A stretch of DNA of 64,000 bases from Corydoras sp. C115. Its lineage: Eukaryota; Chordata; Actinopteri; Siluriformes; Callichthyidae. The translations under genes were made by a program, and so were the position numbers. A model generated the notes under the pieces. It worked only from the letters and a program-made list of their open reading frames with translations. It was not told the DNA's origin and searched no databases. The stretch spans positions 784,001-848,000 of the forward strand of contig JAFMOC010000085.1 of assembly GCA_019802505.1 (NCBI GenBank), in the 5' to 3' direction. Below are positions 12,401 to 24,900 of this stretch, one piece after another; positions within the stretch are counted from its first letter, which is position 1; each line of letters opens with the position of its first letter.

Positions 12401-13271
12401 CTTATTTCTTAGGATAAAGGATTTACTTTAATGTATTTGTTAGCGGCAAAATATGTGAACCTTATTAAAATGAAAAAAACCTTAATAAACAACCTACTTG
12501 CTTTAGGTCCTTCCACAACATTCAATATTGAATTAAAGTCAGGACTTTGACTCGGCTGTTTCAAAACATCTTTATTCCTGTTTTTATACTTAAGTAGAAT
12601 GACTAGCCGCTTGGTGTTGGTGTCTGGTTGTCTGACCCACGTTCTTTGTACAATAATTATATATTACTTTATAAACAATTGTTATGTTTACCCAGCCAGT
12701 CTGTAGTTTATTGATACTGACGACATGCGTCTTTCTTTTTTGCATTGATTTTAACCACAGCATAAGTCACTTTACTCCGATTCTTGTCACTTTAATCTTT
12801 TTTGACAATGCATTTGAGTTTGACTTGCATACAAATATACATATTTTTAACTTTTAATTTACATGTTTTGACTTTTTTATTACTTTACATAATTTTTAGG
12901 ACTTACAGAATGCATCAGTCCTCGTGTTGGCCAATAAGCAGGACATGAAGAACAGCATGTCAGCAGCTGAGATTTCACATTGTCTTACCCTGAATTGTAT
13001 CACTGGCCATTCCTGGCATATCCAGGCCTGTTGTGCCCTTACTGGAGAGGGGTAAGTGTGTTTTTTACTAAGTGTGTGTTTACTATTAAACTTTAAAAAC
13101 AATTGCTTTTGCTAACTAGGAAAGAACAATTGGTTTGCCATTTAATTATTTAATAGGTTTTGTGTGTTTAATTAGCCATCATACTATTTTATATAATTAA
13201 CAGTTTTTCTCCCCCCCCCTTCTAGCTTACCTGCAAGTCTGGATTGGATGCATTCACGTGTAGCGAAGTAG
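9025..13271 (+). CDS. arl5c: ADP-ribosylation factor-like protein 5C, complete, six coding exons
   Basis: ARF-family small GTPase; ARL5 proteins act at the Golgi/trans-Golgi network. Coding exons: 9025-9070, 10858-10918, 11447-11594, 11885-11968, 12900-13051, 13226-13271, all with AG/GT borders and matching phases, giving 178 residues (ARL5 proteins are about 179). The start MGQLFAKLMELFGN keeps Gly2 for myristoylation and matches ARL5C better than ARL5A/B. Nucleotide-binding motifs are intact: P-loop GLDNAGKT (23-30), switch I PTIGSN (46-51), WDIGGQE (65-71), NKQD (125-128) and CCAL (157-160). It lies between cacnb1 and lasp1, as ARL5C does near CACNB1 in human. Intron 1 contains a hairpin, (TA)n and a tandem duplication; intron 4 holds a perfect 215-bp duplication. 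Confidence 0.93.
9121..9203. repeat. AT-rich perfect-type hairpin in arl5c intron 1
   Basis: Arms 9121-9153 and 9171-9203 (tgttatccataattt...) are reverse complements over 33 bp with one mismatch; the loop is 17 bp. Related half-copies lie at about 9223-9246 and 9408-9437, on either side of the (TA)n tract. They look like ends of a small MITE. Confidence 0.75.
9243..9406. repeat. (TA)n microsatellite with internal (TG)n
   Basis: Two long alternating TA tracts separated by tatatgtgtgtgtgtgtgtg. The tyrosine/isoleucine ORFs on both strands are a by-product. Confidence 0.95.
9514..10825. repeat. Tandem duplication of about 650 bp in arl5c intron 1
   Basis: Segment 9514-10156 (from ttcttactataatatttatc) is repeated at 10157-10825. 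Copies are highly similar; the second has an A-run of about 27 near 10383 where the first has about 9. The second copy ends 32 bp before exon 2. No coding sequence is duplicated. Confidence 0.85.
10943..11152 (+). mobile_element. Old, diverged SINE copy in arl5c intron 2
   Basis: Starts tggtggcatagtggttagca, keeps a B-box (ggttcaaatccc) and degraded core (ttccatgttttccctgtgtc) but has lost the 3' tail. Confidence 0.7.
12044..12473. repeat. Perfect tandem duplication, 215-bp unit, arl5c intron 4
   Basis: Unit 12044-12258 (atatgttgccaccaatatgt...) is repeated at 12259-12473 with no difference that I can see. The sequence is A-rich and non-coding. Confidence 0.9.
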
Positions 13272-13860
13272 TCTATTAATTCCTAATAAGAACCCAGAAC
13301 TCGATGTGTGTGTTAGATGAGGTTTTATCTCATTCCCATATCACCCAAGCCAGAGGTTGAGTTAAAGCCGACTCAGCGCCTCATCCAAACAGTATACAGA
13401 ATGTACCATGTGCTGAAAGATCATTTTGACGAAAATGGTTCAAACCCTGGACATGGAGTATGTGTGTGTGTATCCACATGTACATTTTTGCACATTATCT
13501 CTTTTTGAGAGGTCAATATTTTTTTAAAAACTGGATTGTGTTAACCGGAGCAGATGGATTCCACTTTGGTTCTTTATCAAGATTCTTTGAAGGACAAGTT
13601 TACTTCACCGAAGATAGAAGTCCCTGCCTAATCACACTCTTGTTTTTCGAAAGTGCCATATTCGTATGGTCATTGCTGCTCAGTCTTTAAGCTATTTAAG
13701 CATTACTTGAAATATTTAATAGGATGTTATTTGTGTTATGAACAAAATAAGTATTCTCTAAAACATGAGAGCAAGCTGTTTATATTGGTAGAGCTTTCTC
13801 TGCATTTTTTGTGATGTTTTATACAAATAAACTCCAAACTATGTGTTTTTATTTTTTAAT
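13272..13860 (+). other. arl5c: arl5c 3' UTR
   Basis: Follows the TAG at 13269-13271. An AATAAA at 13826-13831 is the likely polyadenylation signal. The short ORFs here are not supported. Confidence 0.6.
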
Positions 13861-14136
13861 GAATTATAAGCACATGATCTGCAAACAGTTTTCTTAAGCA
13901 GGGAAATATGTTAACTGAACATATAAAGAAGTCATCCAACATTATATTCTTGACTTAGAACATGCTTTTATGGATAAAATGGACAAAAACGTCCACAAAC
14001 CACAATGTTGGTTTGTGGTAAGTCAGCTGTGAATGTTTTACTAGCTGCAAAATGATGATCAACTTCAAATGTAATGTCATAAACGCTTCTATACGTGTGA
14101 TGTGCAGATGCCCATTTACATTTGACTATATATGTG

Positions 14137-14335
14137 CACGGTAGCTCAGTGGTTAGGGTGTTGGGCTATCAATCTAAAGGTTGGGGGTTCAAATCCCAGG
14201 TCCACTGAAATTACCAATGTGGGTCCTTGAGTAAGGCCCTTAACCCTCATTGCTCCAGGGATGTTGTGATTAACCCTGTGCTCACCTTGTAAGTCGCTTT
14301 GGATAAAAGTGTCTGCCAAATGTAATGTAAATGTA
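14137..14335 (+). mobile_element. Second SINE family (tRNA head, 'gataaaagtgtctgcc' tail)
   Basis: tRNA-like head gtagctcagtggttagggtg with B-box gggttcaaatccc, then a body ending cgctttggataaaagtgtc and (ATGT)n. It differs from the abundant SINE in the body and the tail. Other pieces occur at 19838-19985, 23640-23990, 33955-34032, 35436-36075, 38105-38145 and 41908-41965. Confidence 0.8.
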
Positions 14336-14889
14336 TGTATGTATTCATATTCTAACGTCGATTCTACACCCTGATGTCCAGTAGATGGCAGTAATGCACC
14401 CGCATTCTGTTTGCCAGACGCCATCAGACTTAAAAATTAGAAAGAGTCATGATACAGGAAAGTTCCAAACCCCTTTCTGTTACTGTATTATTTTAACAAT
14501 GAGCATTGTGGCTTTTGAAGCCCAGAAATCTAAATTTATGTTCTTTTATTAAAGACATAATTTACTGGAAAAGACAGTCATGCTGGGAAGTGTCAAAGGT
14601 TAAATTGGAAAAGAACAACCAGCAACTGGATTGAAGGACATAATCAGACACATTGAAGGAGCCATGAAGACTGATGAAGATCTGAACTGAAGCTAAATAG
14701 GGAAAATACTGTCCATATGGTTGCCAAGTCATAAGTTACTTAACTAAACTGAATAATTGTTGCTAGGCTACATGAAGGCTTGCTTTCCATGTCTTGACTA
14801 AAAGCCTGAATAATGTCACACAGTACCACATAAACAAGCTAAAATACACATCTATAAGGCTGATATTTCAGATAGCAGAGAAGGCTTTG

Positions 14890-15232
14890 CCCATCCATCT
14901 ATTATCTTCCGCTTTATCCTATATTAGGGTCGCGCGGGGGGGGGGGTTCCCCATGCCCATCCAGGGGAGAATGTTTCGGGCGCTGGGCAGATAGACCCAG
15001 GACAGGACACCAATCTATCACTGGACACACATTCACACATAGAAGCACACAAACACACTCTATATGGGGCAATTTGGAGAATTGAATTGACTTGTTCCAT
15101 GTTTTTGGATTGTGGGAGGAAACCGGAACCCAGAGGAAACTCACGCGGACAACATGGAAACTCCACCCAGATGGGGATTCGAACCGGGAATAACTAGTGC
15201 TGAGAGGTGAACGTGCTAACCACACCGTGCCA
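14890..15232 (-). mobile_element. SINE copy
   Basis: Nearly complete copy of the abundant SINE in minus orientation with a G-run (14936-14946) in the tail region. The tRNA-like end is slightly truncated at the right. Confidence 0.8.
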
Positions 15233-15715
15233 TATCCATATTTATAATATTTAAAGTATCATTAAATATTTTTTTTTAGAAAAAACATATTCTTACCTCA
15301 AATATGCTTTTCATTATTTTTTGGCAAAGTAGTAAATAATAATAACAACTTCTAGGTGCTTGTTAGTTTAACATCAGTTATGTCCTCTTCTGGGTCATTT
15401 CTGATTATAAATAAAGAATCAATTTTAGTAGTAATTATTAAAAAAATAAATCTTCGACCTTTATCGCTCCACACAGCTGAGTTTTTCTTTCTCTTGTTTG
15501 AGCAATGCTACCATTTAAAAGTAAATTTAGCAGAATAGGCGAATGGTTCGCTGCCTTTTTAGTGCTTCTGTGGTGCTCAATTTCACTCCACTGTCTCAAT
15601 CTCACACTTCAAGGTCCCTTGGGTATCTAAGTGATGGACTGTCTGATGAAACAAAGTACTTTTTGCTACCAGCAGAGAATGTATATTGCAGAGAAAGTAA
15701 CACGATGCAACAGAA

Positions 15716-15825
15716 AACCAGGTGGCTTAGTGGTTAGTGCGTTCACCTCTCCGAGCTGGGGATCCCAGTCTCATTCCCAATTTGGGTGGAATTTCCATGT
15801 TCTCCCTGTGTCGATAGCTTTATTT
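15716..15825 (+). mobile_element. Diverged SINE head fragment
   Basis: aaccaggtggcttagtggtt through atttccatgttctccctgtg matches the SINE head; the rest is degraded. Confidence 0.6.
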
Positions 15826-16077
15826 CTTAACTACTAAGGTTTGATTTCCAAGCAATTGGCCTTTCTGCGTCCTCCCCATGCCCTTGTGGGTTACTACAGG
15901 AACTCTATACACCAACATTCCAAAGACATGCTGAGAGATAATTTGGAGATGTTATTGTTTTTTTCTATAGGTGTATTGCTTGTAACTGAATTTGATTCTT
16001 GTAGCATATGGCATTTATTATATATAAATATATAATGGAGCATAAAACCCTAAAGATTTGGAAAACAAGCATTTCAC

Positions 16078-16149
16078 AGGGGGCACCCGGATTTGAACCG
16101 GGGACCTCTTGATCTGCAGTCAAATGCTCTACCACTGAGCTATACCCCC
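16078..16149 (-). tRNA. tRNA-Cys (anticodon GCA)
   Basis: 72 nt on the minus strand. The acceptor stem GGGGGUA pairs with UGCCCCC, the D-arm is GCUCAGUGGUAGAGC, the anticodon loop carries GCA (CUGCAGA), and the T-arm is CCCGG/UUCAAAU/CCGGG, with a U discriminator as in tRNA-Cys. The A box (TAGCTCAGTGG) and B box (GGTTCAAATCC) are intact. A TTTT stretch (minus strand) follows the 3' end for pol III termination. No intron. Its sequence equals the copy at 48496. Confidence 0.97.
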
Positions 16150-16458
16150 ATGACTGTCGAAGAGGACACAGCAGTAAAAGTTAAAAGCTCATGATTGTGA
16201 TTTAGATAAGTGATGACACAACGTTAGATGTGCGTCACACAACCGTTAGGTGTTAAGTGCTCTTGTGAGTATTATTATGACTTTAAAATCAGACTTTAAA
16301 ATGACTTTAAAATTGCTTTAACTCAGAATATACTTCACTTTGTGGAAGTCTCCTCTCTGTGATAACTGTCCATAAAGAACTATGTGTTTATTCAATTGCC
16401 CCAGAACTTAAAGGGGTATTGCTATTTTTTCCAGAATTTTTTTTTCTTAATAATAAAT

Positions 16459-17013
16459 ATAACAAGTGTGCAGCAAGGTAGCTTCATGATTAGCACATTT
16501 GCCTCTCAGCGCTGGGGATCTCCGGTTCAAATCCCAATCTGGGTGGAGTTTCCACGTTCACCCCATGTCCCTGTGGGTTTCCTCTGGGTTCTCAGGTTTC
16601 CTCCCACGGTCCAAAAACATGGATCAAGATCAATTGAATTCTCCAAATTGCCCCATCTAGAGTGTGTTTGTGTGAGTGAGTGTGTGCCCAGCAATAGATT
16701 GGCGCCCTGTCCTGGGTGTATCTGCCCAGCGCCCAAAACGTTCTCCCCTGGATGGACATGGGGAACCCCACCGTGACCTTAATATAGGATAAAGCGGAAG
16801 ATAATGGATGAATGGATGGAATAAGTATAACAAGTGTGCAGCAAGGTGGCTTCTTGATTAGCACATTCGCCTCTCAGCGCTGGGAATCCAGGTCCAAATC
16901 CTCATCTGGGTGGAGTTCCATGTTCTCCCCGTGTCTGCGTGGGTTTCCTCCGGGTTCTCCGGTTTTCTCCCACAGTCTAAAAACATGGAATCAAATTCTA
17001 AATTGCCCCATAT
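16459..17013 (+). mobile_element. Two head-to-tail SINE copies sharing a flank repeat
   Basis: The flank ataacaagtgtgcagcaagg precedes both copies (about 16459 and 16827). The first copy runs to about 16820; the second continues to 17015, where it is split by another SINE. Confidence 0.8.
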
Positions 17014-17513
17014 GCAATGTGTCTGGGATGGCACGGTGGCTTAGTGGTTAGCACGTTGGACTCTCAGCACTAGGGATTCCCGGTTCGAATCCCCATCTGG
17101 GTGGAGTTCCATGTTCTCCCCGTGTCTGCATGGGTTTCCTCTGGGTTCTCCGGTTTTCTCCCACAGTCCAAAAACATGGATCAAGTCAATTGAGTATTCC
17201 AAATTGCCCCATATAGAGCGTGTCTGTGTAAGTGAGTGTGTGCCCAGCGGTATATTGGCGCCCTGTTCTGGGTCTATCTGCCCAGCGCCCGAAACGTTCT
17301 CCCCTGGATGGACATGGGGAACCCCACCGTGACTCTAATAGAGGATAAAGTGGGAGATAATGGATGGATGGATGGAATGTGTCTGGATGAGTGACTGTGC
17401 CCAGAGATAGACCCTGTGTTGGGTGTATGTACCCAGCGCCCAGATCGTTCTTCCCTGGATGGGTTTGGGATAGAGTACAGGATTAAGCGGAAGTTAATGA
17501 ATGAATGAATGAA
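16827..17513 (+). mobile_element. SINE inserted within a SINE
   Basis: The outer SINE (16827-17026 plus 17376-17513) is interrupted by a complete same-strand SINE at 17027-17375. The 11-bp duplication aatgtgtctgg lies at 17016-17026 and 17376-17386, so the insertion event is clear. Confidence 0.9.
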
Positions 17514-17534
17514 TGAATGAATTAATTAATTAAT

Positions 17535-18647
17535 TAGTTAGTTAGTTAAAAAGGTGGCGGCACGGTGGCTTAGTGGTTAGCACGTTCGCCTCTCAGCGCT
17601 AGGGATTCCCGGTTCGAATCCCCATCTGGGTGGAGTTTCCATGTTCTCCCCGTGTCGGCGTGGGTTTCCTCCGGGTTCTCCGGTTTCCTCCCACAGTCCA
17701 AAAACATGGATCAAGTCAACTGAATTCTCCAAATTGCCCCATATAGAGTGTGTCTGTGTGAGTGAGTGTGTGCCCAGCGATGGATTGGCGCCCTGTCCTG
17801 GGTCTATCTGCCCAGCGCCCGAGACGTTCTCCCCTGGATGGGCATGGGGAACCCCACCGCGACCCTAATAGAGGATAAAGCGGGTGATAATGAATGAATG
17901 AATTAGTTAGTTAAAAAGGTGGCGGCACGGTGGCTTAGTGGTTAGCACGTTCGCCTCTCAGCACTAGGGATTCCCGGTTCGAATCCCCATCTGGGTGGAG
18001 TTTCCATGTTCTCTCCGTGTCTGCGTGGGTTTCCTCCGGGTTCTCCGGTTTCCTCCCACAGTCCAAAAACATGGATCAAGTCAATTGAATTCTCCAAATT
18101 GCCCCATATAGAGTGTGTCTGTGTGAGTGAGTGTGTGCCCAGCGATGGATTGGCGCCCTGTCCTGGGTGTATCTGCCCAGCGCCCGAGACGTTCTCCCCT
18201 GGATGGGCATGGGGAACCCCACCGCGACCCTAATAGAGGATAAAGCGGGAGATAATGAATGAATGAATGAATTAGTTAGTTAGTTTAAAAGGTGGCGGCA
18301 CGGTGGCTTAGTGGTTAGCACGTTCGCCTCTCAGCACTAGGGATTCCCGGTTCGAATCCCCATCTGGGTGGAGTTTCCATGTTCTCTCCGTGTCTGCGTG
18401 GGTTTCCTCCGGGTTCTCCGGTTTCCTCCCACAGTCCAAAAACATGGATCAAGTCAATTGAATTCTCCATATTGCCCCATATAGAGTGTGTCTGTGTGAG
18501 TGAGTGTGTGGCGCCCTGTCCTGGGTCTATCTGCCCAGCGCCCGAGACGTTCTTCCCTGGATGGGCATGGGGAACCCCACCGCGACCCTAATAGAGGATA
18601 AAGCGGGAGATAATGAATGAATGAATGAATGAGTTAGTTAAAAAAGT
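17535..18647 (+). repeat. Three-copy SINE array with the flank repeated between copies
   Basis: SINE copies begin near 17555, 17920 and 18294 (period 365-373 bp). The separator ttagttagttaaaaagg or a slight variant occurs before the first, between all copies, and after the last, as expected for target-site/SINE units amplified together. The third copy has lost about 20 bp (gcccagcgatggatt). Confidence 0.85.
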
Positions 18648-18659
18648 CTTGGCTATTAT

Positions 18660-18917
18660 TCAGTGTATCTATTTAAAAGCACTGTGTCGGTGTGATTGGT
18701 GTGATTGCGCGCTCCCGCAGAGTGGTGTCGTCCTCGCGCCTCCTCGCGCTCTTGGTCGTTGGGTGACAGACAGCGGTGTAAAACATCAACAGCCTCCGCC
18801 TGGAGCGACGTTCACTGCTAACACGTACCGGAGCCGCTCACGCCTGTTGTTTATTAGTGCTTCTCGAATTAAAAACCGCTTTGCTTTCATTCCCGTTTGC
18901 TCGAAGTCTTTCCGAAA
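18660..18917 (+). promoter_or_regulatory. lasp1: lasp1 promoter and 5' UTR
   Basis: CpG-rich segment directly after the SINE array. An inverted CCAAT box (ATTGG) lies at 18695-18699, followed by GC-rich gcgcgctcccgc. The ATG at 18918 sits in tccgaaaATGa. Confidence 0.5.
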
Positions 18918-21900
18918 ATGAATCCGTTGTGTGGTAGATGTAACCGAGTGGTTTATCCCACGGAAAAAGTGAACTGTCTCGACAAGGTAAGATAGCCAAG
19001 CCGTTGTTAAGTAAGTGGACGACTGATATAATTACATATTGTTCACGTCTGTATTTTTTTTTAAACATTGTTTTGGACAGCTAGCGATAATTTGGGGTCT
19101 AATTTCGACGGCGACGGAAGCGGAACCCAGTCAGATAGTTAGCAATGAAACGTTAGCTTAATGGAAGGTAGCTGTTGCTACACAGGGTCGGGCTTTCAGC
19201 GTGCATTGCTAGTTGGTTGCAATAAAAGACACGTTAACACAACTGAATAGAGAAAGCATTCTTATTTATATAAAGTATTCGCTAAGAACAGGGTGTGTGT
19301 TTTTGCGTGTGTATGTCTGTGCGTGCGCGGCCTCCTCCACAGAAGAGCAATCTGACGTGTCAAATTCTGTCATTTTCGATCCAAAACGAAATATATTTCA
19401 AACAGTGCACACTTCAGCTTATATATATAGATAGATATATATATAGTTGTATTTTGCAACTATACCATTAGACATATTTACCATTAAACACAATTAAATT
19501 TTGCATTAATGAATATTTGTTTGCTTATATGTCAGGGTAACTGTAATCTTAAGAGAGGCGTTTCTCCTAAAAATATCTTTGGATTTTGGATTTCACGTGT
19601 ACTTCTTAGGGTCTTGTGTATGCAAACTTTAGGCATTGGGACTTTCATTTTTTCCCCATCTGTGGGAAGTTTTTCGCAGAGCATGGACCATTGGCTGCAA
19701 GTCCTGAATCCAAGGCTGTTTTATTGACCATAGGTTATCCAGTTTTCGATTGAACTGCAGAGTTCAAAGTGAAGACATTATTTACCTTGTCAGAGTAGTC
19801 TGATTTCACAAACCTTGTAGATATCAGCCATGGTACTTTACATTTTATTTACATTTACAACGTTTAGCAGACTCCCATAGCCAAATAGACTCAGTCGTTG
19901 TTAGATTCAGAGGTCAGACATTGTTGTAATGCAGTTTAAACAACTCCGTGGTTAAGGATATTGCTCAAGGGACCAACTGTAGCAGGCTAAAAACATGCTC
20001 ATTTACTATGTCCCATGCCAAATCATAATGTCTAGATTGTACAATATGATGATGATTTGTCATGCTGGGATATTAAAGAAATGGACAATATCATTGCATA
20101 TATTCTGGCTACTTTATTGGTACACTTATTTGTTTCTACACTTATTGTTTAAGTTCTAATTATCATATAAATACACATTGTAGTTCTACAGTTTTCTGAT
20201 TGTAGTTCATCTTTAGTTTGTTCCCCTTAATCTGTTCTCTGATGATCAGGCCCACTGCTGATCATTTATTATTTGGGTGGTGAATTATTTTCAGCACTGC
20301 AGTGACACACATATGGTGGTGGTGTGTTAGATTGTGTTGAGTGGCTAAGGCACTGCAATGATGCTGATGTTGTTTTTTTACAGTGCTTTTTACTAGTCAC
20401 ATTTATCTTATTATGCCATCTTTTTTGTTGCATGGTTTGTGTTTGTCTTTTATTCTTATCAGAGCTTACAGGGTGCTGGTGGCTGTTTAGTGTACTATTT
20501 ATCCCAAGTCCATCAGTAAGAGGTGTTTTAAAAACTGCAGCAGCACTGCTGTGTTTGATTTACTCATACCAGTGCAACACACTAAGGCACCTCTATATAC
20601 TGCTCCTAACCATTACAGACAAAAGAAAAGAGTGTAATGAAATTTTCAGAGCTGTAATAGAGTAAAACGCATCAGTAGAGACTGGTAGCCTTATGCAGGT
20701 TTTATTAAGATACATTTTAAGAATATACAGGTTAGTTTAATATAACAAAGAGCACATGTGCCCTGTCACTCTGTCTAATAGATTTGATCGAATTGCTAGA
20801 ATTATTCAGGAATGCTTAATGTGTCGAATTCGACCAGTTTATTTTACATGTATATATTTTTTAATTAAAAGCAGATGTTTACATTCCAATTACCGTAATA
20901 GGAGCAGAAGTATATGTGGCAAAATATGTATCAAAAGTCTTCCTGTTAATTTGTTGTCTTAAATACTTGTTTTGTTTAAAGCTTTTTTTTATTTTTTTTT
21001 ATTACCAGCACATGTATTACATAAACAAATATTTTATTGTGCTATGCTCTGTGCCTAAACGTCAACAGATTTGCATTGGTTAGGAAATAATCCTGCATTT
21101 ATTCAAAGATGAAGGTGTCATTAAATAACACATTTGCTTATTGCAACTGAAAGCCCCTCCACTCTGTCAAGTCTTTATGTAGACATGGATAATTTTAATA
21201 ATTTATGGTTATTTTAATAATCATTCTTCCAAAGCAACCAAATGATCTGTCATCAGCTAAAATATTTGATGTAGTTAGATTTCTACAGTTTGTCTTTTAA
21301 GCAATGGGTATTGTTTAAAGGATCAGGTGTGGCTGTTTTCACAGAGGCGCTCTTTCACATGTAGCACATGGCAGGAAATCACAAACGCCCATACTCACCC
21401 ATTCCGGGGGAGTCTGAGTCGAGCAGGACATGATGCATGAAATCTTAGTCATGTATCCGGCTTGTAATTTGGTCATGACTGAGTCTATTGCCTGACGTAA
21501 CTGCATTATTCTTCAACTTTGGATATGTAAATTTCTTCAGTGGTTTAAAGTAATGACCTTGATGTGACCTCATGCTTTCTGTGAATTCGGTTGTCATATA
21601 GTTCCAGTATAACTGATGTTGGAAAGTGTGTATAGCTCCTGTGCCTAATTAATAGGAAAGTTCAAGATTATAGTGCATGTGTGAAAGTTTTGATGTAAAA
21701 GTAAATGCAGTCGTCAGGTTTTGAGTACTGGGTTAAAACGCTGATCTTGAAGATGCAAGATTTATAGCCTACTTTTACAAAAAAGGGATTACGCTTTTCT
21801 ACAATTATATAGTAACATGGGAAAAGATTAGCCAAGCCCCTTGTTTTATTTTTATGCAACTATTTAAAGATAAGGTTTATAGTAATCTTATCATTTATTT

Positions 21901-24900
21901 AATTGCTGACATGTCTGCATCCAGTGCTTACTGGCTGTGGGGTATAGGTCAAACTTGAGGACTAGATATTGAGGGCTAATCTCTGAGGACTAATGAATAA
22001 TCTCTATTATGGATATGCATATCAGGAAAAATAGCAGGTTTTTGTATGTAACTTTTTATAACACAATAAACTTCCTGTGTTTACTGTGTGTAGTTTGTAT
22101 CTGTTTTCCGGAGAAATTTTTTTTTTACCAAGATTGTCTCCAGGGTCAAAGTTTTTCATATGCAAATTAAGTTTGCACTAGGCACTAACCTTCAGGATAA
22201 TTTGTTGTAAAGCCACCTATGTCTTTGTTTAATGAATGTGGTTTGTGTTCTAATTGTGCATGGTCTTTGTGAAACCAGTATAAAGGAAATGCCGTTGTCG
22301 ATGATGTATTGCATACCACCCTTATTTCTCCTGCCTGGTCTCTTTTGTTGTGGTTAAAACAATTCTCTTCTTTGGCTGCCTTCGAAAATAACTTCACATT
22401 TAATAATTAAGTTTAGTGACTTTTTTTTGTTTGGTTTTTACACACCTATAACACAGACAACCAGTGAAGGACTTGATGTTAATGTATGTCATTGATTTTT
22501 CAAAATCAATTGCTGTTAGACAGCACAGCTTTGGGCAGAATTATCATGACTCATGAGTGAATGGGCTCTTTACTGAACAGTGCACTAATAGAAACCTAAA
22601 GTCATATAATTACACAGTAGTTGAATTAAATGAGCGAATTACAAAGCTGAATCATACTGGTAAAGGCGTATGTGTGATGACACCTGTAAGATATATTCTG
22701 TATCATTGTGTGTAGCATTTTATTTCTTTTATTTCTTCTTTCTGAAAATCGTAAGCACATATGAATTTAGCCTCTAAATTGGACTAGATATTGGGATAGC
22801 AGCAGATGGCTAGCAGCTTGAAGGAAAAGATAAATTGTAAATAACATAATTTTATACAGTTTAAATGATCAACAACTTTCTGAATTACCCTCACTAATCT
22901 TTGGTCCTCTTTTTGGTCTCACCTCACAGCAATGTTGTCATAGGTTTGATTGTTGGGATGATTGCCAAGGTTTTTTTCTGTGTGAATTGTCCATGTTTTT
23001 AAACAGGTCTGTGTGGGTTTCCTTTGGGGGCTTCAGTTTCCTGGACAAACATATACAATAAAGATTGTAGATGAAAATTGAACTGTATATGTAAAAAGCA
23101 TTACCATGTTGTGAAACTGCTATTTGGTTTTAATAAAAGGATATTCCATTTCCCTGTAGTTTGAAAATTAAACCAAAAAATTATAAGCGTGTCATTTCCA
23201 TCATATGATTTTGTACTGTTGTGTTCAATATTGATAAGTAAATGATGAATGTAAAATGAATATATGCATTATTTCTGGTGAAAGACTGTAAATAGCTTAA
23301 AGGGTTAAGTACATTACACAAATGGAAACATTGGATTTGAATATGTGACCTTTTGCTTGTGACCTTTCGCCATCCTGTAATGTAGTGAAAGGTCTCTTAT
23401 TCAGTGCTGAGCTTAATCGAGAGATATACAGACCTAGTTTCAGTTTGAAACACACTGGCATTTGAAATCATGGACTTCCAGATGGGCACCTACTGTGTTC
23501 ATATTAGTTTTTGTTCGGGTTAGGAGCATGTTTTCCATTGCTAAATGTTAGATTGATTTTAGAGGAAATGCTGAGACACATCTTTTAATAAAGCACTTTG
23601 TATAATGTCTTTATTTATAAAGAAACGTGATGGCATCAGGATCTACATGTACATTTGCATTTGGTCATTTAGCAGATGCTTTTATCCAACAAGGTGAACA
23701 CAGGGTTAATCACAACATCCCTGGTGCAATCAGTGTTAAGGGTCTTGCACAAGGACCCACACTGGTAACTTCAGTGGACCTGGGATTTGAACCCCCAACC
23801 TTCAGATTGATAGCCCAACGCCCTAACCACTGAGCTACCGCGCCCCCTGAGCTCCTGCAGATCTAGATAATCAGACTGATAATACTGCAGTTCAGCTACT
23901 GAATCTTTAACTTACTGACTCGTGGTGTTCTCTTGCTTGTAAGTTGTTTTGGATGAAAGGAATTGCAAAATGACCAAATGTAAATGTAAGCACTTGTAGT
24001 GTGATTAGAGATTTAATAAGATAGTGATCCTAATATTAGTTGTTCATCCGGTTAATGGCAGTTTTCATTTTGCATACAGTAAGTCTCACACGAAGCAGTG
24101 TTGTTACATTCATAACAGTCTGTAAAAATGTCAGTGAAGCATACTTTGACAGGACAGTACAGTGTAGTGTAACACTTTAGTTAAGGCTCTTTGAGGGTTC
24201 TTTTTTTCTAATCAGCATTATACACCTCCAAGGTCAACAATGACTCAAATCTAATAAACATAACCCACCGTGAGCTGTGCTCTTTTTAGATTTTATTTAT
24301 GTATATACAAAATCATGCGTACGTTAGCATGACTAACATTTTTGAAAATATTTTAACCCCCTATTTTTGTCACCCCCTCCCCACACAAACCCACTTTCCT
24401 TTTAGTACTGGCATAAAGGATGCTTCAGTTGCGAAGTATGCAAGATGACTCTAAACATGAAGAACTACAAAGGCTTTGACAAGAAACCATACTGCAATGC
24501 GTAAGTGTCTTATAATGTAATAGGATGTTCTTTGTTCTTGTTGTCAAATTTAATATGCTGTTAACAGGTAATCATGAAGAATAATGCACTATTAAGCTGA
24601 GTATTGGATTGGAAGTTTTGAGACTGTGATTTGATAAGTCAGTCTCTGTTAGTCTCTCAGCACTGGGGAGTCCCGGTTCGAATCCCAATCTGGGTGGAGT
24701 TTGCATGTTCTCCCCGTATCTGCATGGGTTTCCTCCGGGTTCTCCGGTTCCCTCCGACAGTCCAAAAACATGGATCAAGTCAATTGAGTTCTCCAAATTG
24801 CCCCATATAGAGTGTGTCTGTGTGAGTGAGTGTGTGCCCAGTGATAGATTAGTCCTGGGTGTAGCTACCCAGCGCCCGAGTTTTTTTTTTTTTTTTTTTT

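Noticed and set aside
14560..14700. Possible gene or ncRNA after the 14137 SINE (ctggaaaagacagtcatgct...)
   Set aside because: Looks like a decayed interspersed repeat I have seen in fish, but I cannot support a name or borders.
20324..20665. 113-codon ORF in lasp1 intron 1
   Set aside because: Lies within a dispersed teleost repeat and has no recognisable domain.
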